The position numbers were made by a program, and so were the translations under genes. Below the pieces are notes generated by a model. That model saw nothing but the letters and a program-made list of their open reading frames with translations, was not told the origin of the DNA and searched no databases. Shown here one piece after another: positions 11,173 to 18,883 of a DNA stretch of 64,000 nucleotides; within the stretch, counting starts at the first letter, position 1; every line of letters begins with the position of its first letter. This DNA comes from JBGSYJ01 sp041748075 (GTDB lineage: Bacteria; Acidobacteriota; Thermoanaerobaculia; Gp7-AA8): contig JBGTDX010000116.1 in NCBI GenBank assembly GCA_041748075.1, positions 1 to 64,000 on the forward strand. Reading direction: 5' to 3'.

Positions 11173-11188
11173 TGTGATGAGCGTCACA
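11173..11188. promoter_or_regulatory. perfect CRP-type palindrome TGTGA-N6-TCACA
   Basis: The sequence TGTGATGAGCGTCACA is an exact match to the two half-sites of the cAMP receptor protein consensus with the correct six-base spacer. It lies in the 294-base divergent region between the multiheme cytochrome locus (start at 10971, minus) and the secreted-protein gene (start at 11266, plus). A TATACT hexamer at 11225-11230 could be the -10 element of the plus-strand gene, which would put the palindrome near the usual class I activator position. Regulation of either flank by a CRP/FNR-family protein is inference. Confidence 0.5.
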
Positions 11189-11265
11189 TAGAATGCTCCC
11201 GGCGGAGTTCGCCTGCCCGCGTCGTATACTGCCGTAAATTTTTCAGTTCAAAATCGGAGGCCTCC

Positions 11266-11793
11266 ATGCGTACCTTTCTCGCGCTGGCAGCGATGAGTGT
11301 TTTGACGATCGGAATCGATGCTCAGGGAGCGGGGAAGGTGATGCTCGCGTCCGATGAGGCAACGCAGATCACCGTGCCCTCCAGCTGGACCGTACTCGAA
11401 CTGAACGACGTGGCCGAGATCGAGGTCGGTAACGGTGACGAGGGCGCGTATCTGATCGTCATCAACGAGCTCAAGGAAGACCTGTTCGGCTGGAACCTCG
11501 AGAAGCACTCGCGGGTAACGCTGGGTGGATTGCTGGGTACTCTCGCGTTTCCAACCATCACCGGCCCGAAATCTTTGAAAATAGGCGGAAGTCCTGCGGT
11601 ACAGTACGAGGTCACCGGTGCCCTCGAGGGCCAGAAGATCCACTACATCCATACGACCGTGGACGGGCCGGGTCGTCTCAGTCAGATTCTGGCCTGGACG
11701 ATTCCTTCGCGCGCCGATGTCGTCCGTCCGCAGCTGCTGAAAGCGATCGAGACGTTCCGCGAGACGAAACGGATCCAGGGAAGCGTCGAGTGA
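11266..11793 (+). CDS. secreted protein of unknown function (possible DcrB/PsbP-like fold)
   Basis: A 175-residue protein. The start is fixed by a GGAGG ribosome binding site at 11256-11260 and a signal peptide (MRTFLALAAMSVLTIGIDAQG). The mature part has the pattern of a small alpha/beta lipoprotein-like domain: ITVPSSWTVLELND, YLIVINELKEDL, then an AVQYEVTGALEGQKIHYIHTT hairpin and a final amphipathic helix. This resembles DcrB/PsbP-like proteins but I cannot assign a family with certainty. The last codons overlap, in antisense, the end of a truncated acetyltransferase-like gene. Confidence 0.75.
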   Translation: MRTFLALAAMSVLTIGIDAQGAGKVMLASDEATQITVPSSWTVLELNDVAEIEVGNGDEGAYLIVINELKEDLFGWNLEKHSRVTLGGLLGTLAFPTITGPKSLKIGGSPAVQYEVTGALEGQKIHYIHTTVDGPGRLSQILAWTIPSRADVVRPQLLKAIETFRETKRIQGSVE

Positions 11794-12200
11794 TAGATCA
11801 CGTCGTCTTCGCCGTCCGGAAACGCCGGCCCGCCGCGACGGCACTCTTCGATCGCCGCGAGCCCCTGAGTCTCGAAAACTGCGGGATCATTCACCGCGTC
11901 GAGACGGACGCATCCGAATGTCTCGTCCGGCCTCGGGACCGTCGAGCTCACGCTCACGCGATCATGAAGCCAGACACGTTCGCCGCGAAGTCGCAGGCGC
12001 ATCGGTTCCGTGTCGTTCGCCGCGCGGAGCATGTGAAAGAGAGAAGCGAGAAAGAATGATCGATTCTCGGAGCGGCAGCGCTCGCGCAAGCGCGTCACGT
12101 CGATGTCGGCGCAGACGCTGAAGAACGGCAGCCTCATATCGCGGAAATGGTGAAAGTGCTCGCGGCGCTTCCATCGGTCGATGTCGATGAAATGGCCCAT
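11682..12200 (-). pseudogene. chloramphenicol-acetyltransferase-like gene, 3'-truncated
   Basis: The 172-residue reading frame matches the type A chloramphenicol acetyltransferase family along its N-terminal three quarters: FIDIDRWKRREHFHHFRDM at the start, the FFLASLFHMLRAAND helix, LRLRGERVWLHDRVSVSSTV, and DDVIYHSTLPWIRF. Family members run to about 215 residues and end with the catalytic HHxxxDG motif. Here the similarity stops after WIRF, and the rest reads through the 3' end of the convergent secreted-protein gene. The catalytic histidine is therefore missing and the product should be inactive. The junction at about 11765-11790 looks like a deletion breakpoint. Confidence 0.7.
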
Positions 12201-12211
12201 TCGTGGCGGCT

Positions 12212-14815
12212 CTACTCGACTTTGCCGAGAGTCTTGTCGAGGAACCTGGTCACGGTCGGAATCAGAATCTGCTGGGTCGGGACGTGGCCGCCCTCGAAGA
12301 CCTCGAGACGTTTGGGTTCGCTCAGCAGATTGAACAGCGGCATCGCTGTGCTCTCGAGCGGCGCCGCATCGTCGTAGCGGCCCTGCAGCATGAGTTTCCG
12401 GCCACCGATCCGAGGTACAAAGTTGATGCGGTTTGCCGCGGGAGTGTTGGTCACCTCATCCGGCCAGATGCCGCAGCCGACGAAGAGAATCGATCGATAG
12501 CGACTCTCGACGGCGCCCAGAACCACTCCCGTGCCCGTGCCGGCGCTCTGTGCGTAGAACGCGATTCGTGAGCGGTCGATGTCGGGGCGGGTCTCGAGGT
12601 AGTCGAGGCCGCGTTGCAACTCCCTGACCTGGCGAACGGTGTAGTCGACGGCTTCGGCTGACCGCGAATCTGGTCTGACGAAACCCTCAGGACGGGGCCT
12701 GCCGATGAAGCCCGGAATGACGATCGCGTAGATCGCTCGGCCTCCGCGCAGGACCGCCCCGAGCGAAATCTCGACGCTCTGAGGCAGTGTCCGCCATCCG
12801 CTGTACACGTCACCTGCCGGCGAGAAGTGCACCACCTGGAGTGGACGCCGGAAATTCTTTGGCAGATAGAGGTACGCCGGTACCGTCTGTCCATCGACTT
12901 CATATTCGATCCGCTCGCGTATCCAGTCGCCCTGATCGATCCGCTCGACGACTGCTGCTTTCAAGGGTGTCGATTCGTACGCGTAGCGAGCGCGTATTTC
13001 TTCAAATGCCGCGTCGTCCACTGGCTCATACGCAGGAATGACCGGAGACGAGCGGAGCGCAAATTCTCCCTGTTCGCTACCATCGCCTTCGAGCGGCTTG
13101 ACACATCGGAATCCCAACTCCGAGCTGGCATACATCGCGGGGAGGGCTGCCGTTTTTCCGAACGAGTAGAGCGCGTCGTTCCAGCCCCCGCCTCGAACCG
13201 CATATCCCGGAGGAAGGGGGTTCCGAGTCCACTCGGCAACGTTGCCCGCCATGTGATGAGCACCGTAAGGCCCGAGTCCGACCGGCATGCTGTCGACAGG
13301 CAGCGTGCCGCGCCCTTTGAAGTTCATCCGTTCGGTCGCGTCGACTCCTTCGCTGACCAGCCCCCACGGGAAACTGTTGGCGGGCCCGAAGGTCTGGGGA
13401 TACCGCGCCGCCTTTTCCCACTGATAGATCGTCGGCAGCTGCTTTCCCTTCCACGCCGCGTACGCGTTTGCCTCATGCCAGGAGACTCCCGTCACCGGAT
13501 GCATCTCGAGGCCCGGACGCGGCGCGCCACCCGCCCATTCCCGCGGACCGGGAAGCCCGGTCGTGTCCCGGAAGTGCTTTTCCACCTCTTCGAACGGAAG
13601 CGTCTTCCAGAGCTCCGGACGCCGGTACCCCCCTCCGCGCACGAAAATTTCGTAGTCGCGATTGGAAACCTCGAAGCGATCGATGAGGAAGTCGCGCAGC
13701 TGGACCGCAGCGTCGCTCGTGCGGTGCCAGCCGGCGAGCCTGTACTCACCACCGGGAACTGCGACCATTTCTTCGGGAACTCTGGAGGCTTCGATCAGCC
13801 TGATCGTCACGGTCGCGGGTCTCACCGGAGCGGCCTCTCCGAGATGGGTCAGCGGATACTGCGGCAATGTCGTCCTCGCCGTCGCCAACCCCTCCTTTTC
13901 GAAGGTGACGACGTAGTCGGCATGGGGGAGTTGGTCAATGGTCAACGGTGTGACACCCGCCAGGAAGCGTTCGCCGGACGGCTTGAACCGTTCGAGCCAG
14001 ACGTTTGCGCCCGGAGGGTCGCTTTCGAAGCTCGCTCGCTCGCTCGATTTCGCGATGACATCCCGGAGCCGCTGTTCCGCCGGCAGGATCGCGAGCGCTG
14101 CTGATGCTGTCTCGAACGCGCCGGGAAAGTTCCGTTCCGCGAGGAGCCGCTCGGCCGTCGCGATCGACTCCTGCGCGCGCTCCTTCTCCTTCGTACGCAT
14201 CGTCATCCAGATCGCGAGCGCTGCGAATGCCACGAGGACGACGGTCGCGACGGCGATCAGCCGAGTGCGCGATCGTGGTCCTGAAGGAGCCGCGCCAGCT
14301 ACCTGCGGTGCTCCCGTGATGTGACGAAGATCCTCGAGCATCTCGCCGGCTGTCGCGTAGCGCTCCTCGGGTTTCTTCTTCAGCGCGCGCATCACGATCG
14401 CCGAAAGTTTCGGCGGGGCCTCGAGGGGATTCGGCGCTTTCGTCAGGATGGCCGCCGCGATGTCTGTTGGCATCGCGCCTTCGAATGGCCTGCTGCCGCT
14501 CAGCATCTCGTAGAGCACGACCCCGAAGCTGAAGACATCAGCAGCCGGCGTTATGCTGCCGCCGCTCAACTGCTCCGGCGACATGTAGCTCAGCGTTCCC
14601 ATGGTGACGCCCGTGCCGGTCCTCAGAAGCGTTGCGCCGTCATCGTGGACTTCACGCAGTTTTGCCAGCCCGAAGTCGAGGATCTTCGTCAGGCCGTCCG
14701 GCCGGATCATGATGTTCTCCGGCTTGATGTCGCGGTGGACGATGTGCGCGTCATGCGCGGCAGCTAGTCCCGCAGCGATTCCCGTGGCCAGCGCGAGTGT
14801 TTCGTCGATGGGATT
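12212..14815 (-). CDS. kinase C-lobe / membrane segment / formylglycine-generating-enzyme-like / alpha-beta hydrolase fusion (main part of a frameshifted gene)
   Basis: This is the larger part of one gene whose N-lobe lies at 14764-15129 in another frame. In this frame the catalytic loop HRDIKPEN precedes the ATG at 14710, followed by LDFGLAKL (DFG motif) and SYMSPEQLSGG. Counting from 14710, there is a membrane helix at about 151-171 (LIAVATVVLVAFAALAIW) and an FGE-sulfatase/SUMF1-like domain at about 315-550 (EMVAVPGGEYRLAG, PVTGVSWHEANAYAAWKGKQLPT, GNVAEW, VRGGGW). An alpha/beta hydrolase follows at about 590-832 with a serine in FYAQSAGTGTG, an aspartate in GRYDDAAP and a histidine in GGHVPTQQ. 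Kinase-FGE fusions are known in Acidobacteriota-like genomes. The single-base frameshift may be a sequencing error or real decay. Confidence 0.8.
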   Translation of the reverse strand, partial: NPIDETLALATGIAAGLAAAHDAHIVHRDIKPENIMIRPDGLTKILDFGLAKLREVHDDGATLLRTGTGVTMGTLSYMSPEQLSGGSITPAADVFSFGVVLYEMLSGSRPFEGAMPTDIAAAILTKAPNPLEAPPKLSAIVMRALKKKPEERYATAGEMLEDLRHITGAPQVAGAAPSGPRSRTRLIAVATVVLVAFAALAIWMTMRTKEKERAQESIATAERLLAERNFPGAFETASAALAILPAEQRLRDVIAKSSERASFESDPPGANVWLERFKPSGERFLAGVTPLTIDQLPHADYVVTFEKEGLATARTTLPQYPLTHLGEAAPVRPATVTIRLIEASRVPEEMVAVPGGEYRLAGWHRTSDAAVQLRDFLIDRFEVSNRDYEIFVRGGGYRRPELWKTLPFEEVEKHFRDTTGLPGPREWAGGAPRPGLEMHPVTGVSWHEANAYAAWKGKQLPTIYQWEKAARYPQTFGPANSFPWGLVSEGVDATERMNFKGRGTLPVDSMPVGLGPYGAHHMAGNVAEWTRNPLPPGYAVRGGGWNDALYSFGKTAALPAMYASSELGFRCVKPLEGDGSEQGEFALRSSPVIPAYEPVDDAAFEEIRARYAYESTPLKAAVVERIDQGDWIRERIEYEVDGQTVPAYLYLPKNFRRPLQVVHFSPAGDVYSGWRTLPQSVEISLGAVLRGGRAIYAIVIPGFIGRPRPEGFVRPDSRSAEAVDYTVRQVRELQRGLDYLETRPDIDRSRIAFYAQSAGTGTGVVLGAVESRYRSILFVGCGIWPDEVTNTPAANRINFVPRIGGRKLMLQGRYDDAAPLESTAMPLFNLLSEPKRLEVFEGGHVPTQQILIPTVTRFLDKTLGKVE

Positions 14816-15129
14816 GGACCTCGCCGGATGCGGGCGCGAAGCGGCTCACCGGCGACCAACTCCATCGCGATGAAGCGCAGCTTGTCTTGCGTGCCGATCT
14901 CGAAGACGGTCGCGACGTTCGGGTGATTCAGAGCGGAAGCGGACCGTGCTTCCTGGAGGAAGCGGCGCGTGCGCTCGGAGGTCTCCGTCTCGCCTTCAGG
15001 GAGGATCTTGATGGCCACTTCGCGCTCGAGGTCGTGGTCGTATGCGCGGTAGACCTCACCCATCCCCCCTGCACCCAGCAGGGAGCGCACTTCGTACCGG
15101 CCGAGTCTTAAACCGGGGTCCAGCAGCAT
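14764..15129 (-). CDS. serine/threonine kinase N-lobe (5' part of the frameshifted kinase/FGE/hydrolase gene)
   Basis: The start at MLLDPGLRLGRYEV gives a normal bacterial Hanks-type kinase N-lobe: glycine loop GAGGMG at 19-24, catalytic lysine in AIKIL at 41, then RFLQEARSASALNHPNV and FIAMELVAGEPLRARI. After RIRRGP the frame runs to a stop at 14764. One frame over, the sequence continues as NPIDETLALATGIAAGLAAAHDAHIVHRDIKPEN, exactly what should follow. The frame changes at about 14812-14820 and corresponds to one missing base. Read together with the downstream part it is a single membrane-anchored kinase. Confidence 0.8.
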   Translation of the reverse strand: MLLDPGLRLGRYEVRSLLGAGGMGEVYRAYDHDLEREVAIKILPEGETETSERTRRFLQEARSASALNHPNVATVFEIGTQDKLRFIAMELVAGEPLRARIRRGPIPSTKHSRWPRESLRD

Positions 15130-15279
15130 TGGTGTGGTTATCCTGTCGTAAGTATCGCACGCCGCGATTTTCCGCGCGTCAAATACGGCACGCTTCCCGT
15201 GGAACGCTCCTGACCTCAGCCGTTTTACATCGGAGCTGAAAAGGAGACGGCACGTGAGAGTTGTCGGCAGCGTGTAAGA

Positions 15280-16437
15280 ATGATTCCCATGCGCGTACGA
15301 ATACCCGATGCCGTCGTTGCTCTCGACCGCCGCGCCGCAACGCAGCGTTTCAGCGATCTGCGCAATCTCATCGTGCTTTACGTCTGCACGATTGCCGCGG
15401 CTCGGTGGATGATCCGGCCCGACGACGACCCGCTGCTTGCGCTCGCGCTGCTCGCAATCGCGCTCCGCATCACACTCAGCGAGCGGCTGACGATCCACTT
15501 CGCACTCTTCGTGACGATCGTGTTCGTCGTCATTCTCCATCCCGGAGCCGGATTCAGCTCTCCCGACGCACCGCTATGGCGGACCCTGTCGATCTACGGT
15601 GGTGTGACGCTCCTTTCTCTGTTCATCGGGTGGTATTTCACGCGCAGATTCACGGCGGTTTTTCTCAGGGAGTGGCTTCCGCAGCGCCAGCGTCTCGAAG
15701 AAGAGAGCCGCATGCGGGAAGAGCTCGATCTCGCGCGCACCATCCAGCTCAGCATGCTGCCCCGCACGATTCCATCGGTGGAAGGCCTGAGTATTGCCGC
15801 GAGCTCGATCCCCGCTTCAGAAGTGGGCGGAGACTTTTACGATTTCTACGCGTGCAACGGCAGGTTCGCCATCGTTCAGGCCGATGTCGCGGGCCACGGT
15901 GTAGGCAGCGGCATCGTGCTCTCCGGCATCCGCACGGCACTCCGGCTGTTGAGCGAAGACCTCGAAACGCCTCGTCAGATGATTGCACGGCTGCAGACTC
16001 TGATGCGGGAAACAAGGACCGAGCGGATGCTCGTCACGATGTGTCTTTTGTCTGTGGCCCCGGACCGGAGCTCCGCCGTGGTCATCAGCGCGGGACATCC
16101 GCCGCTTTTCCATTGGAAGCGCACAACGGGGGAAGTCGAAGTCGTGATGCTTCCCTCGCTTCCGCTGGGCACGAGTCTCGAACAACCGTTTCGGATGGCC
16201 GAGCTCTCACTGGAGAGCGGCGATCGTCTTCTGCTGCACACCGACGGAGCGTATGAGACGCGAGATCGCAGGGGCGAAGAGATCGGAATCGATGGACTTG
16301 CCGAGGTTTTCGCGGAGGGCGCCGAGGATGAAGAGGCCAAGGAAACGATGGGCCGCCTCTTTGCAAAGCTCGAACGCTTTCGCGCGGGCGGATCTCAGGA
16401 AGACGACGTTACGCTCATTGCAGTCCGCGTCGAATAG
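15280..16437 (+). CDS. membrane-anchored SpoIIE/RsbU-type PP2C serine phosphatase
   Basis: A 385-residue protein with four hydrophobic segments in the first 130 residues (for example LIVLYVCTIAAA and IHFALFVTIVFVVILH), a charged linker (FLREWLPQRQRLEEESRMREELDLA), then a complete SpoIIE domain. The linker-domain junction ARTIQLSMLPRTIPSVEGLSIAASSIPASEVGGDFYDF is the usual signature. Metal-binding aspartates occur in GGDFYDF, QADVAGHG and LLLHTDGAYE, and the C-terminal GSQEDDVTLIAVRV motif closes the fold. Such enzymes dephosphorylate anti-sigma antagonists or similar serine phosphoproteins. It is divergent from the neighbouring kinase gene, a pairing that suggests opposing activities, though no substrate is visible. 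Confidence 0.9.
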   Translation: MIPMRVRIPDAVVALDRRAATQRFSDLRNLIVLYVCTIAAARWMIRPDDDPLLALALLAIALRITLSERLTIHFALFVTIVFVVILHPGAGFSSPDAPLWRTLSIYGGVTLLSLFIGWYFTRRFTAVFLREWLPQRQRLEEESRMREELDLARTIQLSMLPRTIPSVEGLSIAASSIPASEVGGDFYDFYACNGRFAIVQADVAGHGVGSGIVLSGIRTALRLLSEDLETPRQMIARLQTLMRETRTERMLVTMCLLSVAPDRSSAVVISAGHPPLFHWKRTTGEVEVVMLPSLPLGTSLEQPFRMAELSLESGDRLLLHTDGAYETRDRRGEEIGIDGLAEVFAEGAEDEEAKETMGRLFAKLERFRAGGSQEDDVTLIAVRVE

Positions 16438-16586
16438 CCGGCCTGCCGACGGATTGCAGGTTCTGGGTCCGTGCAGAGATCGACCGGACTGATGTGGGTC
16501 GAACCCGAAACCCACGCTTCACGTCTCACGGGTACCCCTTCCTGATTGCGGATTTTTTTCCGGTGCTCGCCTCGTTCCACTGAACC

Positions 16587-18320
16587 ATGAAGACCGCTTC
16601 GCTCCTGCTCACTCTCGCTCTCGCTTTTCCGCTTTCGGCCCAATCGTCCGTCGAGATCTTTCAGATCCAGGGCTCCGGCTCTTCTTCTCCGTTCGAGGGG
16701 CAGGCGGTCACGACGCGAGGCAACATCGTCACGGCAGTCCAGGATCAGGGCTTCTTCATGCAGACGCCTCCCTCCCGATCCGACGGTGACATCGAGACCT
16801 CGGATGGAATCTATGTCTTCACGAGCTCCGTCCCCGCGGTGAATGTCGGCGATGAGGTCGATGTCTCCGGTTCCATCATCGAGTATTTCGAGCTGACGGA
16901 GTTCGATCGTCCTGTTGTGACGGTGACTGGCAGTGGCAAACCGCTGCCCAGCCCTGCCGAGCTCGATGCGAATCATCCGTCGGACGCGCGCAATGAGCTC
17001 GAGTGGCGCGAAGGGATGCTGGTGCGCGTCGCGTACGGCACAGCGGTCGCGCCTACGGATCGTTTCGGTAATTTCAGGGGAGTGGCCTACGAAGGGCGCA
17101 CGTTTCGCGAGCCCGGGCTGGAGAGACCACTCTTTGCGGTCTTCGAAGTTTCGGCGAACGGAGCGCTCGTGAATGCAGGTTCGACCTTCACGGCGACGGG
17201 ACCTCTGACTTATGCGTTTGGCCAGTACCGTATTCTTCCGGATAAATTCGCCCATGTGTCGCCCCTGCTGCCCCGCGCCGTACCAGAGCGTGCGAGCGGG
17301 GAGATGACGATTGCCAGTCTGAATGTCATGCGACTCTACGACGACGTGAACGATCCTGCGATCAGCGATTCGCAGGAGAACGGCACTTCGACGGAGATTT
17401 ATCAGCGGCGCCTCGGAAAGCTCGCGGGGTACATCGATGACGTGCTGAACCTTCCCGACGTGCTAGCCGTTCAGGAGGCCGAGAACCTTCGCGTGCTGCA
17501 GGATCTCGCGACAGCGATCCTCGCGAGAAGCGGCGTCGCCTACAGCGCGCACCTGATGGAGGGAGCAGACTTCGGTGGGATCGATGTGGGATTTCTCACG
17601 CGCGAGACAGTTCGCGTGACGAACGTGAGGCAGATCGGCGCCGCGGAGAGGCTCGCTGCTGACGGCTCGCTGCTCCATGATCGTCCGCCGCTGCTGATCG
17701 ACGCGGAGTACATCGGGAACGGTGCACCCTTTCCTCTGACTGTGATTGCCGTTCATCAGCGTTCCCTGAGCGGTGTCGAAACCGATTTCCGGGTGCGCAC
17801 GAAACGATTCGAGCAGGCGGCAAGCCTGGCGCGCGCGATCGATGCCATGCAGAAGGAGAATCCCGCGCGCAGGGTCGTCGTGACCGGCGACTTCAATGCG
17901 TTCGAATTCAGCGACGGCCTCGTCGAGGTCGTCGGCATGATCCAGGGCATTTGCGATGCAGTCTCCGAGGCCATCGCGTGCATCGATCTGGTCGAGACTG
18001 ATCTGAGTAACGAGATCGAGCGGCTTCCGCCGTCAGAGCGGTACTCGTTCATCTTCCAGGGGAGAGCTCAGGCGCTCGATCATGTGCTGACCTCGGCCAC
18101 GCTCGAGCCTTTCGTCCGAGGATTCACGTTCGCCCGCGGCAATGCCGACGCCCCGGAAGCGCATCACAATGATCCCGCGAATCTTCTCCGGACGAGCGAC
18201 CACGACGCGCCCGTGCTCTTTCTGATGACCGACTATGATGCTGATGGCATCCCCGACGACATCGACACGACGCCCCGTGGCGAGGAACGAGATCCGCGGA
18301 AAGTTCGCAGGCGCCGCTGA
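16587..18320 (+). CDS. secreted endonuclease/exonuclease/phosphatase family nuclease (ExeM/NucH-like)
   Basis: A 577-residue protein with a signal peptide (MKTASLLLTLALAFPLSAQS). An N-terminal OB-like domain follows (about 22-205; GQAVTTRGNIVTAVQDQGFFMQ, VNVGDEVDVSGSI), as in ExeM-type extracellular nucleases. The EEP domain runs from about 235 (MTIASLNVMRLYDD) with catalytic-site motifs VLAVQEAEN, VTGDFNAFE, LDHVLTS and TSDHDAPVLF. The C-terminal tail DYDADGIPDDIDTTP is a short calcium-binding-like repeat. The likely role is degradation of extracellular DNA for phosphate or nucleosides. It appears to be a single-gene unit. Confidence 0.9.
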   Translation: MKTASLLLTLALAFPLSAQSSVEIFQIQGSGSSSPFEGQAVTTRGNIVTAVQDQGFFMQTPPSRSDGDIETSDGIYVFTSSVPAVNVGDEVDVSGSIIEYFELTEFDRPVVTVTGSGKPLPSPAELDANHPSDARNELEWREGMLVRVAYGTAVAPTDRFGNFRGVAYEGRTFREPGLERPLFAVFEVSANGALVNAGSTFTATGPLTYAFGQYRILPDKFAHVSPLLPRAVPERASGEMTIASLNVMRLYDDVNDPAISDSQENGTSTEIYQRRLGKLAGYIDDVLNLPDVLAVQEAENLRVLQDLATAILARSGVAYSAHLMEGADFGGIDVGFLTRETVRVTNVRQIGAAERLAADGSLLHDRPPLLIDAEYIGNGAPFPLTVIAVHQRSLSGVETDFRVRTKRFEQAASLARAIDAMQKENPARRVVVTGDFNAFEFSDGLVEVVGMIQGICDAVSEAIACIDLVETDLSNEIERLPPSERYSFIFQGRAQALDHVLTSATLEPFVRGFTFARGNADAPEAHHNDPANLLRTSDHDAPVLFLMTDYDADGIPDDIDTTPRGEERDPRKVRRRR

Positions 18321-18389
18321 GCCGTCGAGTGAGTCCGTGCCTGGGTATCGTCATTCCGTGAACACTACGCCCGCGGAATTGTGTGCAAC

Positions 18390-18728
18390 TCAGCGCGCGG
18401 ATTTGCGTGCGAGATCCGCCTTTCGTCCCCATTCGGACTGATATGGCAGGTCGGCAGGCAGTCCTATGCGGCGGAGAAGATCGGCGAAACGAGGATCGGA
18501 ACGCACGGGATCAAAGCTCATGTCCACACCGGCGTACGGCAGACGCGAGGCTCGATCCGCGTACGCCTGCTCGAGCCAGCGGATTGTGTTGTCCGCGTCG
18601 CCGAGAGTCGCGTACGAGGCTGCCATCCAGTACGGCGAGTAGCTGCCCTCGGTGGCCCGCTTCTCGAGTCTGGAAACGATCTGTCGCGCTTCGGCTCTCC
18701 GCCCTCGCGCAACGAGAGGCCATACCAT
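18390..18728 (-). pseudogene. C-terminal remnant of a TPR protein
   Basis: About 112 residues in one frame from MVWPLVARGRRAEARQIV to the stop at 18390 read as the last TPR units of a kinase- or regulator-TPR protein: SPYWMAASYATLGDADNTIRWLEQAYADRAS, then the closing FDPVRSDPRFADLLRRIGLP. The same closing pattern (DPRFDDFLRRVGF) ends the kinase-TPR protein at 60007. No start codon context or N-terminal domains precede it; upstream DNA becomes the promoter and 5' end of the divergent kinase gene. It is best read as the tail of a deleted gene. Confidence 0.6.
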
Positions 18729-18883
18729 CTCTCCAGACTCCGGCCGCGGAGGGTAGGGGATAGGAGTTCCCTGCCACATACACAGCAGGCTGTCGACTTG
18801 TTCAGGGTTGGGTTCACCCTGATTGACCCCCACCCGGCGTGCCGGTACGATGCCCTCCTCGCGACAACTGGGGACCACACGAA

